In this document: one piece after another, positions 35,433-46,248 of the stretch
Position numbering within the stretch: position 1 is the stretch's first letter
How the letters are laid out: each line of letters opens with the position of its first letter
Source of the DNA: Daucus carota subsp. sativus
Taxonomy: Eukaryota > Streptophyta > Magnoliopsida > Apiales > Apiaceae
Reading direction: 5' to 3'
DNA length: 64,000 bases
NCBI RefSeq assembly: GCF_001625215.2
Contig: NC_030382.2
Location: forward strand, 47,953,364 to 48,017,363
Made by a program: the position numbers and the translations under genes
Notes under the pieces: model-generated
Seen by the model: the letters and a program-made list of their open reading frames with translations, nothing else
Database searches by the model: none
Told to the model about the DNA's origin: nothing

Positions 35433-36089
35433 GAGGGGTGTATTCGATTGGGATTTTAATGGATTGTTTTTAATCTATAGATTTTAATGGATTGTGTACG
35501 ATTTTGATTTTGTGCGGATTCTTGATAAAATATAGCAGAGTTGATAGGATTTAAGCACAATGGTTCAAAATCCCATTGATTTTGATGAGATTTCAAAAAA
35601 CTTAAAATACACTGAAGAATGTCATAAAATCCATCATTTTATGAAATGCAAAAAAATCCATCAGCATTTGAATATCATCAGATTTTAATGAATTTTAAAC
35701 AATCCCAATTGAATACCATCGGATTTTAAAACATAATTTTAAATCTCAATTGAATACCACCAGATTTTGTAGCATAATTTGAAATTCCAATTGAATACCT
35801 CAAGATTTTAATGGATTTCAAACAATCCCAATCGAATACCCTCGGATTTCATGAATACAAAAAATGCTTTAAAATCCCAATCCAATATTTAAACAATCCC
35901 AATTGAATACCATCGGATTTTAAAACATAATTTTAAATCCCAATTGAATACCACCAGATTTTGTAGCATAATTTGAAATTCCAATTGAATACCTCAAGAT
36001 TTTAATGGATTTCAAACAATCCCAATCGAATACCCTCGGATTTCATGAATACAAAAAATGCTTTAAAATCTCAATCCAATACACCCCTC
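35433..36089. mobile_element. TIR element with an internal tandem duplication
   Basis: Left end GAGGGGTGTATTCGATTGGG and right end (reverse complement) GAGGGGTGTATTGGATTGAG are inverted repeats of about 27 bp with few mismatches. The interior is built of repeats of the CCAATTGAATACC motif. A 194-bp segment (about 35697-35890) is tandemly duplicated (35891-36084) with very few differences. Flanks (TTA left, CTAA right) give no clear target duplication, so the superfamily is open. No coding capacity. Confidence 0.7.
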
Positions 36090-37570
36090 CTAAGCTCGAA
36101 TCAAACTCTTTTGGGTCTTATTAATCCTATTCATCACTTTAACAGCCAGAACTTCCATTGCATCATAAAACTTAAGATAACATGACGATGCATAAGTAGA
36201 TTTGAATAATTTTAGTAGGCCCGTGTCGAATTTTGTGAGTTAGGTGAAAACATTTTATTCAATTTAGTAGATTCCTTGATATTTAATCCATTTTTCAAAT
36301 GTGACATTGTCCAATAATTCTCGGGCATCTCGTGTCTATCGCTCGTTTTACATGGCGAAGAATCTGATGCAAAATTTATGGTGTTCAAAGCGATGCGGTG
36401 CAGTAGAGAGGAAGCTTGTTACTGTATCAGCTTTGAATCTCATGCCTTTATACCTTTATTCATCAACCCCCCCCTCGCAGTCAATTGGAGTAATGGAGTA
36501 TAGCTATTGAATTCAATAGAAACGCCAATTTATACTAACTTTTTATCACAGAGATAAACTCGGCAGAAATTTGTTACCAGTTTTCTCAGTTTAATTTCAA
36601 TACGAGAGCAAGTTATTTGTGAAATTTAACTAACGTTAGAGCATGGTTAACAATGCGCCATTCTAACAAAAGAGCTAGAAATTTAAGACTCTAGTTATTT
36701 GTGAAATTTAACTAACATTACAGCATGGCTAACATATACGCCACTCTAACAAAAGAGGATTCTACTTCCCTTACTCGTTTTTAAAATCATGTATAACTTT
36801 GCTCATTTTAATTTAAAAAATGAAATATCATTTTCTCTCCTTTTCCCATTTTTCCTGTTATTATTTTCAAAAAAAATTAGATTTAATATTATACTAATAA
36901 TAAGAAACATATTTAGAAATAGAAATAATTGCTAGAATTATCATATAATATAATATCCTAATTCATTAAGCAATTTTATTACATATTTTAAATACTCACC
37001 AGACAGTCATTGGATTGTTATTTAACATCATATCCTAATTTATTAAATATTAAATATTTAGAAAATAATGACGGATATGAATCAATGTTAGCAAAGCTCC
37101 ATTCATCCTCTGACTGGGTCCCAATTTTTTCATATAAAGAAGCATCAAAGTGAAATAAACATGGCCCATAATAAAATGTCCCCAGAGAACTGAAAAGCCT
37201 TAAACACGCAACGTTAAATTATTAGTACATCTACATGCTCTGTTAGCTCTCATGTTTTTTACTCTATAAAGCTGTGTATTCATTCTCCATTTTCATGCAA
37301 CCTACACCAACTACTTCCAAGAATTGATTAGAAAATATAAAAGCTTCCAGGAATTCTATTAACCTCGCAATTCAAATCACAGGTCCAAATTAATTGCATC
37401 ACTATCCCTTATAAGATTCCTTATAGACCTCCCAACAATATTAATCGACATAGAAATTTAAACTCACATTACACAATAAGTCGGAAAAGAGCATTATTAA
37501 ATATATATCTCACATCTTAAACTGATATGAAAATGTACACATAAGATTCTCTTAATAAACTATGTTCGTT
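36090..37570. other. AT-rich intergenic DNA
   Basis: A duplicated segment recurs at about 36605 and 36690 (GTGAAATTTAACTAAC with GCATGG). A 69-codon frame at 36301-36510 has no recognisable features. No gene is called. Confidence 0.4.
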
Positions 37571-37781
37571 TTTGATAAACGGTCTTTCTAATGTGTGCCT
37601 AAGGGCACATAATAAGCACCAACTCTCATGAAAATGGTTTCATTTGATTGGTGGACTTGATCTAAATGCAGGGGGCCATTAACATTTACTTATCTATCCA
37701 CCAATCAAAAGCTAGTATTCTCATGGGAGTTAGTGACTATCGTGTGCCCATGGACACACCATAGAAAATTTGTTTGATAAA
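37571..37781. mobile_element. Mutator-type MITE, copy 1 (193 bp)
   Basis: TTTGATAAA at 37571-37579 and 37773-37781 is a perfect 9-bp duplication around a 193-bp element (37580-37772). The left end CGGTCTTTCTAATGTGTGCC is inverted relative to the right end (GTGTGCCCATGGACACACC, then ATAGAAAATTTG). A 9-bp duplication is characteristic of Mutator-like elements. Same length and termini as the copy at 48708. Confidence 0.85.
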
Positions 37782-38114
37782 TTATTATCTAGTGTCACTT
37801 TGTAAATTGGAGCAGCTTTGTGACACAGTAGACTAGTCATGAGAAGAGACCAGTAATAATAAATCTGGACCCGTTTTGACAAGAGGGATAAATATTCACT
37901 CTCAAATCTAAATACAACATCATTCAAAGCTCCACTCTGCCTTACTTCTCTTGTCTCCCCCAACGACTCTACCGTGACCCACTCTAAATTCCCATCTTCC
38001 TATATTATATCCTCCACACTCTCCACCTATACACACGCCTCCCTTAATATATATACGCTCCTACACCTAGCTTACTCTTCAGTAGCATCACTCTCCTTTG
38101 CCCACTCTTACACA
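37782..38114 (+). promoter_or_regulatory. upstream region and TATA box of the aspartic protease gene
   Basis: TATATATA at 38048-38055 lies 60 bp before the chosen ATG at 38115. The frame is open further upstream to an ATG at 37974, but that would lie before the TATA box, so the downstream start is preferred. The Mutator-type MITE ends about 265 bp upstream of the TATA box. Confidence 0.6.
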
Positions 38115-39566
38115 ATGGCACAAAGAGTGAGCTTCTTGTTTTTCTTACTTGTAGCCATCTCATTCACTTCAGTTCTTTCTCGCAACTTGCCTCTGCGCGA
38201 CACAACTACACTTCTCGACGTCTCGGCTTCCATACACAAAACGCTGTCGTTTAACTCCCAGTTAACATCCACATTGGCTCAAATCCGAGAAAGTAGCTAT
38301 CAGCCTTCAGCGCCTCTCACACTTGAACTACATCCTCGCTCGTCTATACACAAACCTACTCACAGTGACTACAAGGAGCTCACGTTAGCTCGACTCGGTC
38401 GTGACTCGTTACGAGTCAACTCGCTACAGGCCAGGTTAGATCTGGCGATTCACGGCGTTTCGAAATCAGATCTCAAGCCTGTTTACACTGAGTTAGCAGC
38501 TGAAGACCTGGAAGTGCCGATAATTTCAGGAACGAGTCAAGGAAGCGGCGAGTACTTCACTCGACTCGGAGTCGGTCATCCACCGAGTCAACTCTACATG
38601 GTACTCGACACAGGCAGTGACGTCAACTGGCTACAATGCGCACCCTGTGCTGACTGTTATCAACAAACGGATCCGATCTTCGAACCGTCTCTATCATCTT
38701 CTTACGCGCCTCTCACTTGTAACACTAAGCAATGCAAGTCCTTAGACGTCTTCCAATGCCGTAACGACACGTGTCTCTACGAGGTGTCGTACGGCGACGG
38801 CTCGTACACCGTCGGTGATTTCGTCACCGAGACTGTAACTTTCGGCGGCTCGGCTTCGGTTAACAATGTAGCTATTGGATGTGGACATAGTAATGAAGGC
38901 TTGTTCGTTGGAGCCGCTGGCTTGATTGGACTCGGCGGCGGCTCGCTTTCCTTTCCTTCGCAAATTAATGCGAAGTCGTTTTCGTACTGTCTCGTGGATC
39001 GTGATTCTGACTCGGCTTCAACGCTCGAGTTTGACTCGGTGATTCCGCCTAACGCCGTTACGGCTCCGTTAGTACGGAACGATAAACTCAACACCTATTA
39101 CTATATCGGACTGACAGGACTCAGTGTCGCCGGTGAGATGCTTAAAATATCGGAATCTACTTTTCAACTTGACAATAACGGTGAAGGCGGCGTCATTATT
39201 GATTCGGGCACGGCCGTGACTCGGTTGCAAAACGGAGCATATTACTCGCTCCGTGACGCGTTTAAGAAAGGCACAAAAGACCTGCCGTCAACTAACGGCG
39301 TTGCGTTGTTCGATACCTGTTATGATTTGTCGACGAAGAAGAGTGTGGAGGTCCCAACGGTGTCGTTTCACTTTTCCAACGGTAAACAATGGTCTTTACC
39401 GGCTAAGAATTACCTGATACCGGTTGACTCAGCCGGGACTTTTTGCTTGGCTTTTGCCCCGACTCCGTCGGCTTTGTCTATTGTTGGGAATGTACAGCAG
39501 CAGGGGACACGTGTCAGTTATGATCTGGGAAATTCGCTCATTGGATTCACTGAAAACAAATGCTGA
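38115..39566 (+). CDS. ASPG1: ASPG1-like secreted aspartic protease (A1 family)
   Basis: Intronless, 483 residues. MAQRVSFLFFLLVAISFTSV is a signal peptide for the secretory pathway. A propeptide with LDVSASIHKTL, as in ASPG1, follows. The two catalytic motifs are DTGS at 165-168 and DSGT at 363-366. Paired cysteines surround the plant nepenthesin-type insert (CAPCADCYQQ, CNTKQCKSL). GEYFTRLGVG starts the mature domain and IVGNVQQQGTRVSYDL lies near the end, with ENKC at the C-terminus. The Arabidopsis relative ASPARTIC PROTEASE IN GUARD CELL 1 is linked to ABA and drought response; that role is inferred here. Coding sequence is GC-richer than the flanks. All catalytic parts are present. Confidence 0.92.
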   Translation: MAQRVSFLFFLLVAISFTSVLSRNLPLRDTTTLLDVSASIHKTLSFNSQLTSTLAQIRESSYQPSAPLTLELHPRSSIHKPTHSDYKELTLARLGRDSLRVNSLQARLDLAIHGVSKSDLKPVYTELAAEDLEVPIISGTSQGSGEYFTRLGVGHPPSQLYMVLDTGSDVNWLQCAPCADCYQQTDPIFEPSLSSSYAPLTCNTKQCKSLDVFQCRNDTCLYEVSYGDGSYTVGDFVTETVTFGGSASVNNVAIGCGHSNEGLFVGAAGLIGLGGGSLSFPSQINAKSFSYCLVDRDSDSASTLEFDSVIPPNAVTAPLVRNDKLNTYYYIGLTGLSVAGEMLKISESTFQLDNNGEGGVIIDSGTAVTRLQNGAYYSLRDAFKKGTKDLPSTNGVALFDTCYDLSTKKSVEVPTVSFHFSNGKQWSLPAKNYLIPVDSAGTFCLAFAPTPSALSIVGNVQQQGTRVSYDLGNSLIGFTENKC

Positions 39567-40152
39567 TTTACAATTCTAACCCCGGACAGGACAAATTTAC
39601 TTTTTTGCAGTTGCAGTTTTTACCTTGTAGTGTGTGTTTGGAATTTGGACGGGAGTGGTTTTGTATAGGGTAAGGTTTGGAGGGTATTTATGCAAACAAG
39701 ATAATATCAGTAGTAGTATTTATTTAAAATTTAAATCTGTGCCTAAGAAGTTGTTTTTCATCGAATGTTATTCCAAGTCACAAAAGATTATTCGTCCTAC
39801 TATTAACTAGAAATACTCCATCAGATGTTGCAACAATATTTTGTGCAGACCAGAATCCAGAATTTTATTAAGGAGGGTGCTTCATTAATATTAAAAAATT
39901 ATCTTGAATGATCTGAGCAATGTGTAAGCGGTCATTGATTTTAGTGACAAACTTCGCAAACTCTTCATTTTGAGTATTATATCAATAAATCCAAGAAATT
40001 TCCGTTACTTAATTGACTGGGCTCACATAAAAATGGATGTGCACATTTTAAATAGGATGAGCTCATTTTATATGTAGGGTCTTTCTAGTGTGTGCTCATG
40101 GACACACACTAACAACCATTTCTTGTTGAGGTGGAGAGTTTAACCTGATCAT
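39567..40152. other. 3' flank of the protease gene and a solo MITE end
   Basis: At 40079-40112, GGTCTTTCTAGTGTGTGCTC followed by CACACACTAA matches one terminus of the 193-bp Mutator-type MITEs, but no partner terminus is seen nearby. The rest is AT-rich with no gene. Confidence 0.45.
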
Positions 40153-41144
40153 GCTTTTGTGCACAAAGTGTACTTTACTTTCGAAATTATTAACAGAGTT
40201 AACCCAGATTAACGGAATGCAACAAATATAATGAAATACAAAAATTGATATTACAAGTGCTCGATTTTGAATTACAATATTACAAGTGGTGTCTTTGAGT
40301 AAAGTGCGAGTATCCAAAGTGCCTTTTACTCATCTATAATTAGAACTGCTCAGTTTACTCTTGATCAGTGGATGGAAGCTCAACTGAAAAATTTTACTCC
40401 ATCAATCGCGTTTAAGCATGCGAAGGATGGTAGTGAGCGTTGGACGAAACCAGATATGAATACAATCAAGATAAATGTTGATGCAACCCTTTTCGATGAT
40501 GAAAACTGTTTTGGTTTTGGGTGTGTTGCTCCTGATCATTCGGGAAGATTGTTAGGAGCTAAGGCGGCAAGCAAAATCGGAAAAACATCCGCGGATCTAG
40601 CAGAGATGATAGCTGTTAAGGAAGCTTTGAGCTGGTTCAAAACAAAGCAGTGGAGCAAGGTGATGGTGGAGTCTGATTGTATGAAAGTGGTGCAAGCTTT
40701 ACGTAGTTCAGTGGAGTTAACTTCTACATTTGGTCTAGTTGTGTTGGACTGTAAGCAGCTCCTGCAAGATATAGCATTTCAAATGCTGAAATTTGTTTCA
40801 TTAGGCGGTCAGCCAATAAGGTTGCCCATTGTTTAGCAAGGCAGTTTTGTTTTCTTTCTGATCGTAGCTTCTCAGAGTCTGATGTCCCTTCTGAGGTTTT
40901 ATCTCTGTGTATGAGTGATGTTTAAATGAATGAAAGTCTTCTTCCTTCGTCAAAAAAAAAGTGCAAGTACACAAAATGCATTTTACACCTTGAATTATTA
41001 ACAGAGTTAACCCAAATTAACCGAATACACCAAAGTGTAATGATATATGGGGATTGATATTGCAAGTGCTCGATTTTGAATTACAATATTACAAATGATG
41101 TCTTGAGCATATTAAGAGTGCACAAAAATGCACTTTACTCTTTA
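40153..41144. repeat. two tandem units of a ~175-bp repeat split by a LINE remnant
   Basis: The units at about 40153-40329 and 40961-41144 share AACAGAGTTAACCCA, AAGTGCTCGATTTTGAATTA and CAATATTACAA with about 80% similarity. A LINE 3' fragment sits between them, and the sequences beside it (GTGCGAGTATCCAAAGTGCC and GTGCAAGTACACAAAATGCA) may be its diverged target duplication. Confidence 0.6.
40330..40960 (+). mobile_element. LINE 3' remnant with RNase H domain (RVT_3)
   Basis: The frame from about 40340 reads MEAQLKNF, then KINVDATLFDDENCFGFG, HSGRLLGAKA, AEMIAVKEALSW and MVESDCMKVVQAL: the plant LINE-type RNase H domain with the catalytic Asp, Glu and Asp positions visible. A frameshift near 40795-40806 separates it from the normal ending RRSANKVAHCLARQ, which closes at the stop at 40924. 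An A-run at 40952-40960 marks the 3' end. Reverse transcriptase and endonuclease regions are absent, so it is a 5'-truncated insertion. Confidence 0.8.
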
Positions 41145-41612
41145 TAGATTCAAAAAGACTGGATATAAGTTTGCAACACACTGAGCTTGATGTGAATCGT
41201 AATTCACATACTTTCAATTTTCAAACTATATAAAAAAAAATTAAGAAACAGTCAAAATTTGAAATTATTTGGAAAGAATGTTTATCAATACCGAGTAGAA
41301 CTCCGGAGCCACGATTATTAAAAAACCAAAGCAGAAACGGAAATCAGATGCACAAGAAAAACAAGTCAGAACCAATTTAACCTAAAAACACACCAGTAGC
41401 TACTGGATCCGGGCCCCAAAACACGGTAATAATGAAAAATCTAATAGTATTCTGACCGTACACTTATAAATATTATTTTTTAAAATTATTTTTATGAATA
41501 AAAATTCAAAGAAAGTACATGTATAAAATATGTGGTATAAAAAATATAATATTACAGAATTCCAAAAAATCGAAAAAGAATTATAAATAAATCAATAAAA
41601 TGAATTGTACAA
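41145..41612. other. AT-rich spacer
   Basis: No gene or terminal repeat was recognised before the first two-block repeat unit. Confidence 0.4.
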
Positions 41613-42100
41613 AAGGCTCAGATCTGTAATATGTTGGGAAAGAGGGTTCCACCGCCATGGCTGCAAACACCAGATTGCTCGAGAGATCCATCTCTCATGC
41701 CTTTCGGGTTGCCCCGCCAAGATACGGGTCACATACACTCTAACCCAACTTAACTCAGAAAAATTAATTTTATAATCATCACAGCCTCAAATCTTTGCAT
41801 CATAGATCTCCCTAATCTCCCCCATCAATATAATCATCATCATCATTTACCGATTTTATTATTATATTATTATTGTTGTTTTTGATTAGGATGGTGCTGA
41901 TGAACTTCAGAATATCTTCTTGTTTCACCACACACAAATATACATATACATACATACAGATACACAAGGGTTGTTGATTTGGAGAAATAGAAATCACAGG
42001 CTAAAAGAATGACCACATGGATCATCTGCAGAGAGGGGCAACCACCCTCAGAAACATCCCATCTCTCCGCAGCCTCATTCTTTTCTTTCTGAGTTTTTTT
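41613..42100 (+). repeat. two-block repeat unit, copy 1 (possible ncRNA locus)
   Basis: Block A (41613-41788) runs from AAGGCTCAGATCTGTAA through CACCGCCATGGCTGCAA, GCCCCGCCAAGATACGGGTC and AACTCAGAAAA to ATCATCACAGCCTC. Block B (41962-42100) runs from ACACAAGGGTTGTTGATTT through AGAGAGGGGCAACC and TCTCTCCGCAGCCTCATTC to TTTCTGAGTTTTTTT. The ends of A and B (AACTCAGAAAA, TTTCTGAGTT) are inverted complements. The spacer is unconserved. Copy 1 has about 40 extra bases in block A. Reading frames are not conserved among the three copies, favouring an RNA or structural role. I do not recognise the family. Confidence 0.6.
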
Positions 42101-43199
42101 CTATTCCCCGAGGCGGCTCTGTGGGTCTGACACAACCCTTATTATATACTGGTGTCAAGAGGGTTAAGGCCGCGTTTGTTTTCCACCTAAATTAACTCGA
42201 GGGATTTCGCAAGTTATTTATTATTTTATTTTATTTATAGTGTTCAATTATTATTTATGTGTTTTTTAAATCAGTTTTTTTTTTTTTTGCTGAGCCGCGC
42301 ATTGAATTGAAATGATTTCAAATTTATTAATATTTGATGGTACTATACTACTATGTGCATAAGAAGCTATTCCTGAGTTCTATTTTTCTTAACCCGTTTG
42401 TATAAGTATTTTTAAAAATCTGAGAATGTTAGTTTCACCTTCGAAGCTGCTACTTATTTTTCAAACATTTTATTAATTTTTTTTTTTGAAAATGAGAATG
42501 AATCTCAACGAATATGAATCGGCAATTCACCGTGATAATTCTTTCATTCAAGAAAGCTTATTATCTAACCGTCGGACATGCAAGATGACTGGGGAAATTT
42601 AGACAATAAAACTTTAATTTCCGAAAAGAAAATCGGTTTTCTTCCAAAAATCCTGAAAATAAAACAAAGGAAACAAGAAGAATATAAGTCAATATATATA
42701 ACAAATTATATCAAAATATTCTCAATCATGATAACTCATAATTGAGACAATTAAGCTCTCAATTAAGGCATAATAAATAAAATATTAACATCCTTAATTA
42801 AGACACAATTAACGCCCTTAATTAGGGCACAATTAACGCCCTCAATTAAGAGGCACAAATTAAGCTCTCAATTAAGAGGCACAATTAACGCACTCAATTA
42901 AGATGCACAATTAACGCTCTCAATTACGAGGCACAATAAACGCCTTCCTTTTTGAAGCCGGATCCCCCACTGATCCCGGAACAGCCGTCGCCGCTACCCT
43001 CGGCCACCACCCTTGTGCTATCTCTCCCGCACACGACCGCTTCGATCAAAACTGAGTAAAATGTATAGCATCCCAACGATCCTATCATCCGATCTTGCTT
43101 TCATCCGGAATTACGAAACAAATATAATCTTCATGAAATTTATGAATCAAATAGAGATTTCAGCCAGACATATGATGATATGAGAGAGAGAAAGAGATC
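42101..43199. other. intergenic DNA with a minisatellite
   Basis: Apart from the 24-26-bp tandem repeat (separate entry) there is a GC-rich stretch at 42950-43050 (GGATCCCCCACTGATCCC, CGTCGCCGCTACC). It looks like a fragment of a leader or coding sequence, but no family could be recognised. Confidence 0.35.
42740..42944. repeat. minisatellite, 24-26-bp unit, about 7-8 copies
   Basis: Units of the form CAATTAAGAGGCACAATTAA followed by CGCCCT repeat from 42740 to 42944, with variants (AAGCTCT, CGCACT, CGCTCT). Each unit contains the short palindrome TTAATTAA or its variant. Confidence 0.85.
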
Positions 43200-43600
43200 G
43201 TGATGTCACTGATTCATACACGCACAAAGTTATGTAGTCTGTACACGTACATTAGGCTATTACCTTCAATTTATCATATTAGTGTTTATGATAAGCCACA
43301 AAATACAAGTAGAGCATGTAAACAAACAAGAAGAGAAAGACAGAATCTTCCCTTGTTACGATCGACGCAGGCGCAGCCTCGAGTACGTAAACCCAACCGC
43401 CGTCTTGACCAAGCCGTTTCCCCTCCCTCTTACAACCCCGACTCCGACCCCGACAATCCTGGCCGGCGCCATCGATCCTCTGACCACAACAGCCTCTTTC
43501 TTTGTTTTGATCTTGTTGGTGTTTGTGATTTGACTTCAAGAATCAAGATTCTCGAAGAAAAGTGCACGCCATGGCATTTTGAAAACCAGACAACATTCAT
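43200..43600. other. GC-richer stretch, possible gene fragment
   Basis: Overlapping frames on both strands are open here (plus 43282-43533, with a Pro/Thr-rich segment TTPTPTPTILAG and a hydrophobic tail SFFVLILLVFVI). The pattern resembles the end of a GPI-anchored cell-wall protein, but nothing is conclusive and no start context or partner exons were found. Treated as an unassigned fragment. Confidence 0.25.
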
Positions 43601-43616
43601 AAACATTTTATTAACT

Positions 43617-43920
43617 TTTTTTTTTGAAAAGGTCGTACTTGCATTAACTAAATGGCCTCGAGGGCAAGGTTACACATAATAAAATCAGGAGCAGTATATA
43701 ACCATTCCTGTGGACCTGACATAGAGTAGGCAGCCTGTGCTAATTTGTGGGCTACACTATTCGCAGATCTGTTAACAAAGACAACTAACACTTCCTCAAA
43801 GTGTTTGAGTAGTTCCCTACAATCTTCAACGAGAGTATCAAATATTGATCTGCCTTGACTATCTTGAATGGCCTCCACCAATATTTTGGAGTCTGACTCA
43901 AATATACATCTGCTGCGTCT
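43617..43920 (-). mobile_element. LINE 3' remnant with partial RNase H domain
   Basis: The minus strand reads ESDSKILVEAIQDSQGRS, then LLKHFEEVLVVFVNRSANSV and AHKLAQAAYSMSG: the last part of an RVT_3-type RNase H domain, ending at a stop near 43648. A T-run on the plus strand at about 43617-43626 is its poly-A tail. The 5' part of the element is missing. Confidence 0.75.
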
Positions 43921-45368
43921 TCACATCTAATAAACTTCTTTACTTTAAACAATAAATCATTTTTTTAAAGATTGTCCAAACGGTCCATATATCTACGAAA
44001 TCCTCCATCAATACAATTTTATGTGTTCATATAAATTACGACTTCAAAGACATGACATATAATTTATAATAATTTGTTTTTCTGATGTTACTTAAAATTT
44101 GGTTATATATAATATAAGAAAAGGCCAGTAAGACAAAAATTAATTAATGATCCGTTTGAAAATATAGATTTCATTTGAAAATTCTGAATTTGATTAAAGA
44201 ACCTCTTTGTAAATTTAGATGTTGATTTGATTTGAAATCTTAACATTCAAATATTACTATAAACCTCAGAATTTGAAATGATAACTTAAATTCTCTTATT
44301 TGAAATTCATATTTTCAAATAAAACGCACGTTTACAAACGCACTCAATGAAAATTTTAATAAATGTTAAAAATTGGACATTAACGTGAAATTTTAATATA
44401 TGTATCATAAATATATAAATAAATAAATAAAAATGATTAGATATGTATTATTAACATAAATAATAAGAATTTTAATATAATACAAAAAGAAAAAACATGA
44501 TATTTATAAATATAAAAAATTATTTAGATGAGATGATATATTAATATAATATTGGTAATATTTATAAATTGTGATATTCTATTAATAAAAAAAAATTAAA
44601 CAACTATGTAACCTAGAAAAATCACGCATCAGTTTTGTAATTAAGTTACACCGTTTTACGAGAAGTTGAAGTTCCATGGAAATGTAAGTTAGTTTGCTAG
44701 CTTTTAATATCATACAACCAAACACTTGCACTCTGATGAGTTCCATGAAACTGTAGGTTACTATGTTGGTTTACAGCGTATCAGACGAGACCTAAATATC
44801 AAAATTTGGAAACATTATAATCATATCAACTTGTTTTAGGTTGAGATATGTATATATCTATATATAAACCTAAATAAAGTGAAAGAATTTAATTCTTCAA
44901 ATATTTCCTTTATAGCCTTTGATCATATAGTCATCATCAATTCTTAAATAATATTACATTGGTATGATTTCTCAAATTGCATGAAAGTATTATTGTAAAA
45001 CAATCTTTTTTTTTTTTTTTGAGAATGATTGTTAAACAATCTTATTCTTACCTAATTAGAAGAATAAAAACTACTCAGACAAGCTGATATTCTCGTATAT
45101 ATAGCAAGTACTGTATAAATTTGGTTTTACGGCTCATTTAAGTTTTAATTAGTAAATAATAAATTTCTAAGCTATTCATAATTAAATAATCTTGCTTTCT
45201 CCATTCAAAGATTTATGTCTTACTTCAGTGTACAGTCTAGTTTTAATCGGTTTGTATTATACTTCATGAGATTTTCCTGAACTAGGATTTTACAAGATCA
45301 ATGTGCATGCAACCTACTACGATCAACCACTCCCTAATGATAACACTAAAGAATTAGGAGTGGTTCTT
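43921..45368. other. very AT-rich intergenic DNA
   Basis: An inverted-repeat segment at about 44150-44340 (GATCCGTTTGAAAATATAG on the left, AAACGCACGTTTACAAACG on the right) may be an old MITE. No gene is visible. Confidence 0.4.
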
Positions 45369-45985
45369 GGTTATCAAGGATGAATCATAGTCATGGAGTT
45401 TGACACTCTGGGACATCTCAATTGAAAGGCTAATGAACTATGGTTATCAAGAAGGACGAATCATAGTCATGGACTTTGGCACATCTCAATCTCAATTGAA
45501 GGGCTAACGAACTATGGGCGATCGTGTTAGGATTCTGTACCGCTTTCGTGGAACGTGATTAGAAGGTGGAGTTGAAGATTGAGTCGGAAGAAGTGCTGAA
45601 GGAATGGGATGACTGACATTCATTTTTGGATAAGCGCAATTCCCTTCTGGTCGAAAAGCTCAATAAAGACATGAAAGATAAGAATCTTGTTGTCAACAAG
45701 CGTGCAATTGTGGCTAGCTAGAATAAATTAGCCGGATTTCTAGTTGAGAATGGTGCGGAAACAAGAGACCACCCGTTGAAAAATCTTCATGCCTTTCGAC
45801 AGGGTGGACATGAGATTAGGCTTCGCCGGAGAGGACTTCATGTTGGTGGATGAGGAAGAATATAAAAAACAGCAACAACAACAAAATGATTGGCTTATGG
45901 AGGAGAATGCTTTGGTTTCCGGCAGCAATAGTGATATGATGAACGAAGGCAACACTTATCATCGATTTCCTCATTCATGTTAAGT
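45369..45985 (+). pseudogene. unrecognised gene fragment with internal duplication
   Basis: GGTTATCAAGGATGAATCATA at 45369 recurs at 45442 in a diverged 73-bp tandem copy. Downstream, coding-like pieces appear in changing frames: VELKIESEEVLKEWDD then a stop, FLDKRNSLLVEKLNKDMKD, and a final open piece at 45789-45983 with MLVDEEEYKKQQQQQNDWLM. The acidic, lysine- and glutamine-rich composition suggests a coiled-coil or plant-specific protein, but I do not recognise the family. Several stops make a working gene unlikely. Confidence 0.3.
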
Positions 45986-46047
45986 TGTTTTGTTTAGGAA
46001 TGTCTAGCTTTCTCAGTTCCATTTTTAATCTGTTTAAGTTAATAATA

Positions 46048-46248
46048 CTCCCTCCTTCCCATTTTAATTGTCCAATTTGACTTTTGAATGATCAAATTAA
46101 CCAAACATTATTAAAAAATATAATATATTATAAAACGGAACTCTTTTTTAAAAAAATAAAAACAAATTTGTTCTATGTGCTTGATCAAAAATTGATCAAT
46201 TTGACCGTTAAAAGTCAAAACAGGACAATTAAAATAGGATGGGGGGAA
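46048..46248. mobile_element. Stowaway-like MITE D
   Basis: The left end CTCCCTCCTTCCCATTTTAA and right end TTAAAATAGGATGGGGGGAA form an inverted repeat flanked by TA (46046-46047, 46249-46250). The CAATTTGACTTTTGAATGATC segment reappears inverted near the right end. This is a different subfamily from the copies at the left of the window. Confidence 0.75.

Noticed and set aside
37974-38114. Upstream in-frame ATG extending the aspartic protease by 47 codons
   Set aside because: It lies upstream of the TATA box at 38048 and would bury the signal peptide that starts at MAQRV.
38742-39094. Minus-strand frames inside the aspartic protease gene
   Set aside because: They are antisense shadows of a well-supported coding region.
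41641-42046. miR399 target mimic (IPS1/At4-like) in the two-block units
   Set aside because: Only the GGGCAAC half matches; the half complementary to the miR399 5' end (CCTTTGGCA) is not present in any copy.
42740-42944. CRISPR-like array of regularly spaced repeats
   Set aside because: Units are contiguous with no unique spacers, and the DNA is plant nuclear: it is a minisatellite.
43200-43679. 159-codon plus-strand and 86-codon minus-strand overlapping frames
   Set aside because: Both strands are open because the segment is GC-richer. Neither matches a known family, and no start context or partner exons were found.
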